Assembly (NCBI RefSeq): GCF_016735515.1
Contig: NZ_JAERQZ010000001.1
Span: 1,860,001 to 1,924,000, forward strand
Reading direction: 5' to 3'
DNA: 64,000 nt
From: Piscinibacter sp. HJYY11
GTDB lineage: Bacteria; Pseudomonadota; Gammaproteobacteria; Burkholderiales; Burkholderiaceae_C
The translations under genes and the position numbers were made by a program. The notes beneath the pieces are model-generated. The model searched no databases and was not told the DNA's origin. It worked only from the letters and a program-made list of their open reading frames with translations. Shown piece after piece: positions 48,329 to 56,754 of this stretch. Within the stretch, counting starts at the first letter, position 1; the number at the start of each line of letters is the position of its first letter.

Positions 48329-49588
48329 TCAGCGACGTTCCCACGCCGCGGCAAAAAAACCATCGGTTCCGTGACGGTGTGGCCAGAGCCTCAAGAACTC
48401 CCCGCGGACGAGCCCCTCGGCACCGGCCACGTGCGCCTTCTCCAGCAATTCGGCTGCCGGCAGGGGTTTGAACTCCTTGCCCTGCGCTGTCGTGAATTCC
48501 GTCACGATCGCCTCGTTCTCCTGCTCCAGCACGCTGCAGGTGGCGTACACGAGGCGTCCGCCCGGCTTCACCAGGCGGGCCGCGCTCGCCAGGATTGCCG
48601 CCTGTTTCACGCGCAATTCCTCAATTGACTCGGGCGATTGCCGCCATTTCAGGTCAGGATTGCGGCGCAGCGTGCCCAGCCCGGAGCAAGGGGCATCGAC
48701 CAGCACCCGGTCGATCTTGCCGGCCAGCCGCTTGATCCGCTCGTCGCGCTCGTGGGCGATCTGGGCCGGGTAAACGTTGGACAGCCCGCTGCGGGCCAGG
48801 CGCGGCTTGAGCGCCGCAAGGCGATGGCCGGAGGTGTCGAAGGCGTAGAGCCGGCCGGTGTTGCGCATCGCCGCGCCAAGCGCGAGCGTCTTGCCCCCGG
48901 CTCCGGCGCAGAAGTCGACCACCATCTCGCCGCGCTTCGGGTCGGTGAGCAGCGACAGCAGCTGGCTGCCCTCGTCCTGCACTTCCACGTCGCCACGGGT
49001 GAAAACGTCGAGCTTGTTCAGCGCCGGCTTGCCTTGCACCCGCAGGCCCCAGGGCGAATACGGCGTGGGCTGGGCATCGATGCGGGCGTCGGCGAGGGCC
49101 TGGGCCACCTCTTCGCGCTTGGCCTTGAAGGTGTTGACGCGCAAGTCGAGCGGCGCGCTGACGTTGAGGCTTTCCACCAGCGGCCAGAACTCGTCGCCGA
49201 GTTGCGCCTTCAGCATGTCGGCCAGCCACTCGGGCAGGTTGTGGCGCAGTTTCTCGCTCAAAGCGCTGCGGTCGACCGCCTGCACCTGGGCCAGCCATTG
49301 CTGCTCGGGCTCGCTCAGTGCCGCACGCAGGAAGCCTTCGTTGCCCTGCCAGGCGAGCACCGCCAGCCGGCGCTCCATCTCGCCCTTGCCCGATTGCGCG
49401 AGGTGCTGGTACAGCAGGCGCTCGCGCAGCACGGTGTAGGTGGTCTCGGCAAGGGTGTGGCGCTCGCGCTGGCCAAGCGCGCGGTTGGCGCGGAAGAAAT
49501 CGGAGACCACACGGTCTGCCGGTGAGTCGAACTGCAGGACCTTGTGCAGCAGATCGGTGGCGAGTTCGAGCAAGGCGTTGGGGTGCAT
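48329..49588 (-). CDS. RsmB-like rRNA (cytosine-5) methyltransferase
   Basis: A 419-residue RsmB/NOL1-type methyltransferase. An N-terminal NusB-like RNA-binding domain (about 1-130) precedes the SAM-binding Rossmann domain with VVDFCAGAGGKTLALG. The two cysteines of the m5C mechanism are in DAPCSGLGTLRRNPD and VYATCSVLEQENE. RsmB methylates C967 of 16S rRNA; other m5C sites cannot be excluded. It is not next to fmt or def, where rsmB often sits. Starts 24 bases from the divergent DUF1653 gene. Confidence 0.88.
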   Translation of the reverse strand: MHPNALLELATDLLHKVLQFDSPADRVVSDFFRANRALGQRERHTLAETTYTVLRERLLYQHLAQSGKGEMERRLAVLAWQGNEGFLRAALSEPEQQWLAQVQAVDRSALSEKLRHNLPEWLADMLKAQLGDEFWPLVESLNVSAPLDLRVNTFKAKREEVAQALADARIDAQPTPYSPWGLRVQGKPALNKLDVFTRGDVEVQDEGSQLLSLLTDPKRGEMVVDFCAGAGGKTLALGAAMRNTGRLYAFDTSGHRLAALKPRLARSGLSNVYPAQIAHERDERIKRLAGKIDRVLVDAPCSGLGTLRRNPDLKWRQSPESIEELRVKQAAILASAARLVKPGGRLVYATCSVLEQENEAIVTEFTTAQGKEFKPLPAAELLEKAHVAGAEGLVRGEFLRLWPHRHGTDGFFAAAWERR

Positions 49589-49611
49589 CCCGCGATTATC
49601 CTTGCCGCCTC

Positions 49612-49848
49612 ATGAGCGACGACAACCTTCAGCCCCTGCCCGACACGCCCTTGGGCCGCTACCGCCACTACAAGGGCCACGAATACGAAGTGCTCGGCGT
49701 TGCGCGCCACAGCGAGACGCTGGAGCCGCTCGTCCTCTACCGCCCGCTCTACAACGCCAGCGGCCTGTGGGTGCGGCCGCACGCGATGTTCTTCGAAGAC
49801 GTCGAGATCGACGGCGCGCGCCGCCCGCGCTTCACGCGCATCGGCTAG
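49612..49848 (+). CDS. DUF1653 domain protein
   Basis: A 78-residue protein that is almost all DUF1653: GRYRHYKGHEYEVLGVARHSETLEPLVLYR, then a WVRPHAMFFEDVE end. The domain has a small beta-barrel look and unknown function. ATG at 49612 starts it; 4-base overlap with the convergent purN. No signal peptide or membrane helix. Confidence 0.85.
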   Translation: MSDDNLQPLPDTPLGRYRHYKGHEYEVLGVARHSETLEPLVLYRPLYNASGLWVRPHAMFFEDVEIDGARRPRFTRIG

Positions 49849-50468
49849 AGCAGCTGCGGCTCGCCCTTGCTCTGCGTGACGACGCCGTTCTCCACGCGCA
49901 GCAGCCCATCGACGAGCCAGCGCACCGCCTTCGGATAGAGCAGGTGTTCGCGCGACAGCACGCGCGCGGCCAGCGTCTCTTCGGTGTCCCCCGGCAGCAC
50001 CGCCACGGCGGCCTGGGCAATGATGGGCCCGTGGTCCAGCTCGGGCGTCACGAAGTGCACCGTCGCACCCGCCACCTTGCAGCCGGCCTCGATGGCGCGC
50101 TGGTGCGTGCCGAGCCCGGGGAACGCCGGCAGCAGCGACGGGTGCACGTTGAGCATGCGGCCCTCGAACTGCTTCACGAAGCCAAGCGTGAGGATGCGCA
50201 TGAAGCCCGCGAGCACCACCACGTCGGGCGCGAAGCCGTTCACCACCCGCGCGAGCTCGGCGTCGAAGGTTTCGCGGTCGGCAAACCCCTTGTGATCGAC
50301 CACCGCCGTCGCGATCCCGCGTGCCTGTGCGAAGCGCAGCCCCGCCGCATCAGGCCGGTTGCTCACAACCGCTGCAATGCGCGCGGACCAGCCTTCCGTG
50401 GCACACGCCTGAACGATTGCCTCCATGTTGGAGCCCCGGCCGGAGATCAGGATCACGATGTTTTTCAT
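49845..50468 (-). CDS. purN: phosphoribosylglycinamide formyltransferase 1
   Basis: A 207-residue PurN, which transfers a formyl group from 10-formyl-THF to GAR in purine synthesis. It has the phosphate-binding GRGSNMEAI, the folate/active-site region AGFMRIL...NVHPSLLPAFPG, and the Asp of VTPELDHGPII; together these give the catalytic Asn-His-Asp. ATG at 50468 is the family start; the longer open frame to 50654 overlaps the divergent trpS. Confidence 0.94.
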   Translation of the reverse strand: MKNIVILISGRGSNMEAIVQACATEGWSARIAAVVSNRPDAAGLRFAQARGIATAVVDHKGFADRETFDAELARVVNGFAPDVVVLAGFMRILTLGFVKQFEGRMLNVHPSLLPAFPGLGTHQRAIEAGCKVAGATVHFVTPELDHGPIIAQAAVAVLPGDTEETLAARVLSREHLLYPKAVRWLVDGLLRVENGVVTQSKGEPQLL

Positions 50469-50513
50469 AGGGGCCGGCAGTGTAGATGACAGCCCCCAGT
50501 CGCTCTCGCTCCT

Positions 50514-50552
50514 GCCCCCAAGGGGCGCCGCCCAGAGGCCCGGCAAAGCCGG
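50514..50552. repeat. two small hairpins in the purN-trpS gap
   Basis: GCCCC/GGGGC around CAA (50514-50526) and CCGGC-AAA-GCCGG (50540-50552) lie side by side in the 130-base divergent gap. They look like remnants of a GC-rich intergenic repeat. No T run follows either. A GATAAT hexamer at 50570-50575 may be the trpS -10 element. Confidence 0.35.
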
Positions 50553-50598
50553 CTCCTCGGGCGTTGCTCGATAATCGGTGCCCCCTTCGAGAGCCTCT

Positions 50599-51909
50599 AT
50601 GACTGAACGCGTCCTGACCGGCATCACCACCACCGGCACGCCCCACCTCGGCAACTACGTCGGCGCCATCCGCCCCGCCATCCGCGCGAGCCAGGCGCCG
50701 GGGGTCGAGAGCTTCTTCTTCCTCGCCGATTACCACGCGCTCATCAAGTGCGACGACCCCGCGCGCATCGAGCGCTCGCGCCTCGAGATCGCCGCGACTT
50801 GGCTCGCCGCCGGGCTCGACACGAGTCGCGTCACCTTCTACCGCCAGAGCGACATCCCCGAGACGCCCGAGCTCACCTGGCTGCTCACCTGCGTCACCTC
50901 CAAGGGCCAGATGAACCGCGCGCACGCCTACAAGGCGGCGCTCGATGCCAACGTGGCCGCCGGCGAGGACCCGGACGCCAACATCACGATGGGCCTGTAC
51001 AGCTACCCCATCCTGATGGCCGCCGACATCCTGCTCTTCAACGCGCACCGCGTGCCGGTCGGCCGCGACCAGGTGCAACACATCGAGATGGCGCGCGACG
51101 TGGCGCAGCGCTTCAACCACCTCTTCGGCAACGGCCGCGAGCTCTTCGTGCTGCCCAGCGCCGAGGTCGAGGAAGAAGTGGCCACGCTGCCGGGGCTCGA
51201 CGGCCGCAAGATGTCCAAGAGCTACGACAACACCATCCCGCTCTTCGAAGGCGGCCCCAAGGGCCTGAAGGAGGCCGTGGCCCGCATCGTCACCGACTCG
51301 CGCCTGCCCGGTGAGCCGAAGGACCCGGAGGGCTCATCGCTCGTCACCATCTACGACGCCTTCGCCAACGCCGAACAGCGCGCCCGGATGCGCGCCGACC
51401 TGCGCGCTGGCCTCGCCTGGGGCGACGCCAAGCAGCGCGCCGTCGAGCTGATCGAGTCGCACCTCGGCCCGATGCGCGCCCGCTACGACGACCTCATGGC
51501 CCACCCCGAGCGCGTGGAAGAAGCGCTGCTGGAAGGCGCTGCCAAGGCCCGTGCCGTCGCCGTGCCGCTGATGCAGGAGCTTCGCGCCGCCGTCGGCCTG
51601 CGCAAGATGGTCGCGCGGCCGGTGGCGACGAAGACCGCCGCGAGCAAGGCCGCCGCCCTGCCCCTCTTCAAGCAATACCGCGAAAACGACGGCCGCTTCT
51701 ACTTCAAGCTCACCGCCGCCAACGGCACCACGCTGCTGCAGAGCCGCGGCCTCGCCGACGGCCGCGAAGCCGGCCAGTGGGTCAAGCGCCTGAAGACCGA
51801 AGGCAGCAAGGCACTCGACGACGCGCCCATCGAGTTCGTCGACCGCGCGGGCGTCGAAGCCGCGCTCGCGGAGCTTCTCATCGCTGCCGCCGCCGAAAGC
51901 AAGGCTTGA
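50599..51909 (+). CDS. trpS: tryptophanyl-tRNA synthetase with C-terminal extension
   Basis: A 436-residue class I synthetase that charges tRNA-Trp. The HIGH-type motif is PHLGN (15-19) and KMSKS is at 204-208. The catalytic and anticodon parts end near residue 340, about the length of E. coli TrpS. A further 80 or so residues follow, with a short Ala-rich linker and then FYFKLTAANGTTLLQSRGLADGREAGQWVKRL, which has the look of a YegP/DUF1508-type beta-rich domain. The ATG at 50599 begins the conserved MTERVLTGITTTGTPHLGN. It is followed by the DUF3717 gene 14 bases later, likely one operon with the MATE gene. Confidence 0.93.
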   Translation: MTERVLTGITTTGTPHLGNYVGAIRPAIRASQAPGVESFFFLADYHALIKCDDPARIERSRLEIAATWLAAGLDTSRVTFYRQSDIPETPELTWLLTCVTSKGQMNRAHAYKAALDANVAAGEDPDANITMGLYSYPILMAADILLFNAHRVPVGRDQVQHIEMARDVAQRFNHLFGNGRELFVLPSAEVEEEVATLPGLDGRKMSKSYDNTIPLFEGGPKGLKEAVARIVTDSRLPGEPKDPEGSSLVTIYDAFANAEQRARMRADLRAGLAWGDAKQRAVELIESHLGPMRARYDDLMAHPERVEEALLEGAAKARAVAVPLMQELRAAVGLRKMVARPVATKTAASKAAALPLFKQYRENDGRFYFKLTAANGTTLLQSRGLADGREAGQWVKRLKTEGSKALDDAPIEFVDRAGVEAALAELLIAAAAESKA

Positions 51910-51923
51910 CCGCGACGCCCCGC

Positions 51924-52364
51924 ATGGCCGGCATCCACATCACCGACATCGAGTCCGCCATCAACTGGTGGCGCGAGCGCTCGCCCTCGCCCGACGGCAT
52001 CACCGCCTGCAAGGAGGTGCTGGCGCTCGCCGAGGTGTACGCGCTGATGGTGTACTACCACGAGCCCGAGTGCGACGAAGACACCATGCCGCCCAAGGCG
52101 CGCGACGCCTGGCTCGCCTGGTACGCGAGCACGCCCGACGCCCCCTGCATCGCCATCTGCTCCACGAGCCAGGGCGACGACGTCTGCAAGGGCTGCGGCC
52201 GCACCTTCGACGAGGTGCAGAACTGGACGGTGATGACCCCGTCGGAGAAGCGCCAGACCTGGCGCCGCATCACCTTCGAAGGCACCGCCTGGCGCTTCAA
52301 CCGCTACAGCGAACGCGCACCCGACGCGCAGCCGCAGAACACGGCCGCCGAGGGCGCCGCTTGA
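51924..52364 (+). CDS. DUF3717-DUF1289 two-domain protein
   Basis: A 146-residue protein. The first 70 residues match DUF3717 (ITDIESAINWWRERSPS, helical). The rest is DUF1289, a small putative zinc site with Cys75, Cys79, Cys88 and Cys91 in CIAICSTSQGDDVCKGCGRT and the TPSEKRQTWRRI helix after it. Both functions are unknown. In many bacteria DUF1289 proteins accompany Fe-S or redox genes. It lies 14 bases after trpS and overlaps the MATE gene start by 4 bases. Confidence 0.83.
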   Translation: MAGIHITDIESAINWWRERSPSPDGITACKEVLALAEVYALMVYYHEPECDEDTMPPKARDAWLAWYASTPDAPCIAICSTSQGDDVCKGCGRTFDEVQNWTVMTPSEKRQTWRRITFEGTAWRFNRYSERAPDAQPQNTAAEGAA

Positions 52365-53740
52365 CGGTCGCCGGGCAGGGCCTGCTCGACAGCGCACGCC
52401 GGATCGTGCCGCTGGCCTGGCCGGTGTTCGTCGGGCAGGTGGCGGTGCTCGCCTTCAGCACCGTCGACACGGTGATGGTGGCGCGCTATTCGGCCCTTGA
52501 CCTCGCCGCGCTCGCGGTGGGCGCCGCGGCCTACATCACGGTCTTCGTCGGCTTCATGGGCATGGTGCTCGCCATCGGCCCGATCGCCGGGCAGCTCTTC
52601 GGCGCGAAGAAGATGGAAGACGCCGGCGCGCAGCTGCACCAGGCCGTGTGGGTGGCGCTCGGCCTTTCGGTGCTCGGCAGCGCGCTGCTGCTGATGCCGG
52701 CCCCCTTCCTCTACGCCGCGCAGGCCAGGCCCGAAGTGGCCGAGAAGGTGCAGGCCTACCTTGGCTACCTCGCGCTCGCGCTGCCGCCCTCGCTGGTCTT
52801 CCAGGCCTTCCGCGGCTTCAACACGGCCGTCTCGAGGCCCAAGGTGGTGATGGCGCTGCAGCTCGGGGCACTGGCGCTCAAGTTGCCGCTCAATGCCCTC
52901 TTCATCTACGGGCTGCCGGCGCTGCACATCCCGTCGATGGGCGCGGCCGGCTGCGGGCTCGCGAGCGCGATCGCGATGTGGGCGCAGCTTGCCATCGCCT
53001 GGTGGGTGCTGCGGCGCGACCCGTTCTACGCACCCTTCGGCCTGCACGTCACGCGGCTCAACGCGCCGCATTGGGCAAGCCTCAGGGAGCTCTTGCGCCT
53101 GGGCATTCCGATGGGCCTGTCGATCCTGATCGAGGTGACCGGCTTCACCTTCATGGCGATCTTCATCTCGCGCATCGGCACCACCGAGGTTGCAGGCCAC
53201 CAGCTCGCAGCCAACCTGGTGTCGTTGATGTTCATGATGCCGCTGGGCATTGCCAATGCCACCAGCACGCTCGTCGCGCAGAGCATCGGGGCCGAGCGGC
53301 ATGCGGATGCACGGCGCCTCGGCTGGCATGGGCTGCAGATCGGTGCGATCGTCGCCACCGTGCTCGGCACCACGGTCTACCTGCTGCGCGAGCCGGTGCT
53401 GCAGGCCTACACCAACAACGCGGTGATCGTGGCCGCAGCGATGCCGCTGCTCGCCTACGTGGCGATCTTCCACGTGGCCGATGCCACGCAGACGGTCGCG
53501 TCGTTCGTCATGCGTGCCTACCGCGTGGCGACAGCGCCGATGGTCATCTACGCGGTGGCGCTATGGGGCGTCGGGCTGGGCGGCGGCTACGTGCTCGCGT
53601 TCAACCTCACCGGCCTCACGCCCCCGTCGCTGACCGGGGCACAAGGCTTCTGGGCCGCGTCGGTCACCGGGCTGGTGCTGTCAGGTGGTGGCTTGGTCAC
53701 GCTGATGGCCTGGGTGCTGCGACACAAAGGCAGGCGATAG
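52361..53740 (+). CDS. MATE-family multidrug efflux transporter
   Basis: A 459-residue inner-membrane protein with twelve hydrophobic helices in two homologous halves, as in the MATE family, which export cationic drugs against Na+ or H+. The N-terminal half has AWPVFVGQVAVLAFSTVDTVMV and the second half begins RELLRLGIPMGLSILIEVTGF; AGHQLAANLVSLMFMMPLGIANA is a family block. The start is probably TTG at 52361, whose bases form TTGA with the stop of the preceding gene (4-base overlap), so translation is coupled. A GTG farther in (near 52403) would cut into helix 1. NorM-like in length. Confidence 0.87.
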   Translation: MTVAGQGLLDSARRIVPLAWPVFVGQVAVLAFSTVDTVMVARYSALDLAALAVGAAAYITVFVGFMGMVLAIGPIAGQLFGAKKMEDAGAQLHQAVWVALGLSVLGSALLLMPAPFLYAAQARPEVAEKVQAYLGYLALALPPSLVFQAFRGFNTAVSRPKVVMALQLGALALKLPLNALFIYGLPALHIPSMGAAGCGLASAIAMWAQLAIAWWVLRRDPFYAPFGLHVTRLNAPHWASLRELLRLGIPMGLSILIEVTGFTFMAIFISRIGTTEVAGHQLAANLVSLMFMMPLGIANATSTLVAQSIGAERHADARRLGWHGLQIGAIVATVLGTTVYLLREPVLQAYTNNAVIVAAAMPLLAYVAIFHVADATQTVASFVMRAYRVATAPMVIYAVALWGVGLGGGYVLAFNLTGLTPPSLTGAQGFWAASVTGLVLSGGGLVTLMAWVLRHKGRR

Positions 53741-53765
53741 TCCGGCGCCAGCGATGGGGGCTCCG

Positions 53766-55121
53766 TCAGGCCCTCGGAAACACCAGCTCGAAGCAGCTGC
53801 CCCCGCCGTCGCGGCCCGTGCAGCGCACGCTGCCTCCGTGCCGCTCCGCGATCTGCTTCACGAGGCTCAGCCCCAGGCCCACACCACCGGCCTGCTCGGC
53901 ATGGCCGGGCAGGCGGTAGAACGCCTCGAAGATGCGCTCGCGCTGCGCTTCGGGCACGCCGGGGCCGCGGTCGCACACCTGCACCGTCGCCTGGTTGCCG
54001 CCGGAGCTGACGTTGACGGTGATGTCGTCACCACCATAGCGGCGCGCGTTCTCCAGCAGGTTGCGCAGCGCGCGGCGCAGCAGGCGCTCGTCGCCGGCCA
54101 CGGTGGCGGAGGTGCCGTCCACGGCAGCCCCCACGCGCGAGCCTTCCTCGGCGGCGAGCGCCAGCAGGTCCACCGGGTCGCGCTTGTCGACGCGCTGCAC
54201 CGCATCCAGGCGGCTCGCGAGCAGCACCTCCTCGACCAGCGCGTCGAGCTCGGCCACGTTGGTCTCGATCTCGTGCTTCAGGCGCTGCGACTGCTGCGGC
54301 GAGGCGCCGTCCAGCATCTGCACCGCCATCTTCATGCGCGCGAGCGGCGAGCGCAGCTCATGACTCGCATTCGCCAGCAGCGACTGGTGCGAGCGCACGA
54401 GGTTCTCGATGCGCTCGGCCGCCAGGTTGAAGCTCGCCGCCACCGCGGCCACCTCGTCGCGCCCGCTCACCTCCACCCGGTGGTGAAGCTGACCGGCGCC
54501 GAACTGCTCCACGCCCTGCTTCAGGGCCTGCAGACGCCGCGTGAGGTGGCGCACCGCGGGCCACGCGCCCGCGGCCACGGCCACGAAGAGCAACACCAGC
54601 AGCACCACCGGCCCGAAGCCCTGCCAGGCCGGCGGCATGAACGGCAACAAGGGCGGCGGCAGTGAGCGGATCACCGGCCCGTCGCCACGCGGGCCGCCTC
54701 CCCCTCCGCCTTGCCCGGTCATCGCCCGCAGGCGGGCGCCCGCCCCCAGGCGCGACACCCACAGCGTGCGCCCATCGTCGAGCGGCACCGCATGCAGGCG
54801 CCCGCTGCCGTCGGCCTGGCGGCGCTGGAACGACTCGGACGCCGCGATGCGCACCCCGGCACGGTCGTCCAGCGCCAGGGGCAGGCGCAGCCGTTGCGAC
54901 CATTCCGCAAGGGCCGCGGCCTGCTCGGACACCGGCGCCTCGGCGGGCGGCAAGGCACGCTGCAGCAGGTCGCCCCAGGCGCCCATGCGCTCGGACACGG
55001 CCGACTCGGCAAGCTGCCGTTCGCGCTGCATCTGGCGCTGGAAGAGCCAGCCGGAGCCGAAGGCGAACAGCAACAGAACCGCGACCACCGTGAGGTAGAT
55101 GCGCAGCGTGAGCGTTCTCAT
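53766..55121 (-). CDS. sensor histidine kinase (Cpx/Czc-like)
   Basis: A 451-residue membrane kinase. Helix 1 (about 7-28) and helix 2 (about 168-188) flank a periplasmic sensor with a Gly-rich stretch at 133-140. A HAMP linker follows, then HisKA with His254 in NASHELRSPLAR, and a HATPase with N box LRNLLENARRYG and G boxes DRGPGVP and GVGLGLSLVKQ. It pairs with the response regulator (4-base overlap) and with the Spy-like periplasmic protein upstream, so it likely senses envelope or metal stress. Confidence 0.92.
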   Translation of the reverse strand: MRTLTLRIYLTVVAVLLLFAFGSGWLFQRQMQRERQLAESAVSERMGAWGDLLQRALPPAEAPVSEQAAALAEWSQRLRLPLALDDRAGVRIAASESFQRRQADGSGRLHAVPLDDGRTLWVSRLGAGARLRAMTGQGGGGGGPRGDGPVIRSLPPPLLPFMPPAWQGFGPVVLLVLLFVAVAAGAWPAVRHLTRRLQALKQGVEQFGAGQLHHRVEVSGRDEVAAVAASFNLAAERIENLVRSHQSLLANASHELRSPLARMKMAVQMLDGASPQQSQRLKHEIETNVAELDALVEEVLLASRLDAVQRVDKRDPVDLLALAAEEGSRVGAAVDGTSATVAGDERLLRRALRNLLENARRYGGDDITVNVSSGGNQATVQVCDRGPGVPEAQRERIFEAFYRLPGHAEQAGGVGLGLSLVKQIAERHGGSVRCTGRDGGGSCFELVFPRA

Positions 55122-55831
55122 TCGTCGGTGCCTGCGTCTTGCTTCTTGGCAAAGACATACCCGGCGCCCCGCACCGTCAGCACCCGCTTGGGTGCCTTGG
55201 GGTCGTCTTCGATCACTGCGCGGATGCGCGAGATGTGCACGTCGATCGATCGGTCGAAGGCTTCGAGCGGGTGGCCCTTGAGGCTGTCCATGATCTGGTC
55301 GCGCGAGAGCACACGCCCCGGGCTCTGCGCCAGCACGACCAGGAGGTCGAACTGGTGGCTGGTCAGGTCGCAGGGCTTGCCGTCGAGCCGGGCCACGCGG
55401 GCGCCCAGGTCGATCTCGAGCCGGCCGAAGCGCAGCACCTCGTCCGACGCATCGTCGGGCGCGGCCCGGCGCAGCAGCGCCTTCACGCGGGCCAGCAGCT
55501 CGCGCGGCTCGAAGGGCTTGGGCAGGTAGTCGTCGGCACCGAGCTCCAGGCCGACGATGCGGTCCATCGGCTCGCCGCGGGCGGTGAGCATCAGCAGCGG
55601 CAGCTTGCGCGTGCGGGGGTCGCTGCGCAGCTCGCGGCAGAGGTCGAGGCCATCGCCGTCGGGCAGCATCAGGTCGAGCAGCAAGGCGTCGTAGGACTCG
55701 GCGGCCATCCGCTCGCGGCCGGCGGCCAACGAGCCCGCCACCTCGACCTTGTAGCCGGCGTTGCCCAGGTAGTCGCCCACCATCGCCGAGAGGCGGGCAT
55801 CGTCATCGATCATCAACAGGCGAGCACTCAT
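55118..55831 (-). CDS. OmpR-family response regulator
   Basis: A 237-residue two-domain response regulator. The receiver has the acidic pocket DDD (near 10) and phosphoacceptor Asp53 in LLDLMLPDG, Thr in LTARG and Lys in PKPF. The C-terminal winged helix is the OmpR type (DRSIDVHISRIRAVIEDDP, TVRGAGYVF). Start is ambiguous: MSARL (55831) gives the usual length, while an ATG at 55912 forms ATGA with the stop of the Spy-like gene and would add 27 residues. Order Spy-like, regulator, kinase, all overlapping. Confidence 0.9.
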   Translation of the reverse strand: MSARLLMIDDDARLSAMVGDYLGNAGYKVEVAGSLAAGRERMAAESYDALLLDLMLPDGDGLDLCRELRSDPRTRKLPLLMLTARGEPMDRIVGLELGADDYLPKPFEPRELLARVKALLRRAAPDDASDEVLRFGRLEIDLGARVARLDGKPCDLTSHQFDLLVVLAQSPGRVLSRDQIMDSLKGHPLEAFDRSIDVHISRIRAVIEDDPKAPKRVLTVRGAGYVFAKKQDAGTDE

Positions 55832-55908
55832 GACTGCGGCATCCATCGAAACGCCCCGCGGCTCATGCGGCAGGGCCGAGGCCGAATCAGACCACAAGCC
55901 GGGGGCAT

Positions 55909-56559
55909 TCATCGCGCAGGGGCGCTGGCGGCGCCGCGACGCTCGAGGGTGCGGTTCTGCAGGCGCTCCTTCATGCGCTCCTGGCGCTCCTTCACCTTCG
56001 CAGCCAACCTGGCGCGCTGCTCGGGGCTCAGCACGGCACTGATGTCGAGCATGGCCTGGCTGATGCGCTTGCTGGCCTGGTCGTGCTGCTGCACGAGCTG
56101 CACGCGCGTGGCTTCCACGGCGCGGGCATCAACCACCGGCGCGGTGAAGAGCTGCTGCATCTGTTCGCGCAGGCCGCGCACGGTGGCATGCACGGGCTTC
56201 AAGTCCGCAGCAGCCGTGCGCACGATCTGCTGGATCTGCGAGCGCTGGGCATCCGTCGCGTCCACGCCCTTGAGGAACCGGTCGACGGCGCGCTCGGCGC
56301 GCTCGGCGTGCTCGGGCGGTGCGAGGAAGAGGCCACGGCCGCCGAAGCCGAAGTCGCCACCGCGCGGGCCGTGGTGGCCGTGCGCGCCATGGTGCGGTGC
56401 GCCATGCCGCGCCGGCGCGTCCTGCGAGCCGGCGGGCTGGGCCCAGGCCGACAGCGCCACCGTGCCGCCCAGGGCGAGCAGCGTCACCAGCATCACGAGC
56501 TTCAGGCCGCGGGTGCCGGTCGCCACCGCCATGCCAGCTTCTGCCTTGCCTTGCAACAT
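55909..56559 (-). CDS. Spy/CpxP-like periplasmic protein
   Basis: A 216-residue exported protein with a signal peptide of about 40 residues (hydrophobic LVMLVTLLALGGTVALSAWA). After it comes a His/Gly-rich segment (about residues 55-72, HGAPHHGAHGHHG) that could bind metal ions, then an all-helical LTxxQ-type domain (QRSQIQQIVRTAAADLKP, LSPEQRARLAAKVKERQERM) as in Spy, CpxP and CnrX-like metal sensors. Such proteins bind unfolded proteins or inhibit the partner kinase. ATG at 56559 has AGGAG seven bases upstream. It heads the operon with the response regulator and kinase. Confidence 0.85.
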   Translation of the reverse strand: MLQGKAEAGMAVATGTRGLKLVMLVTLLALGGTVALSAWAQPAGSQDAPARHGAPHHGAHGHHGPRGGDFGFGGRGLFLAPPEHAERAERAVDRFLKGVDATDAQRSQIQQIVRTAAADLKPVHATVRGLREQMQQLFTAPVVDARAVEATRVQLVQQHDQASKRISQAMLDISAVLSPEQRARLAAKVKERQERMKERLQNRTLERRGAASAPAR

Positions 56560-56754
56560 CACGTATCTCCTGGGAATGGGGCCCATCGCCCACGGTCACA
56601 CTGTCGGCGCCGGGGGTGAAGTGCAGGTGGCCGGGGGGTAAAGATGTGTGAACCGTGCAGCAGTGCACACCCACCCCTCAAGTGATGTGAGTGGCCGCCG
56701 ATAAGGCAAACGAAGTCTCCCGTCAGGCGCCCTCGCCGCTGCAATCGAACAACG

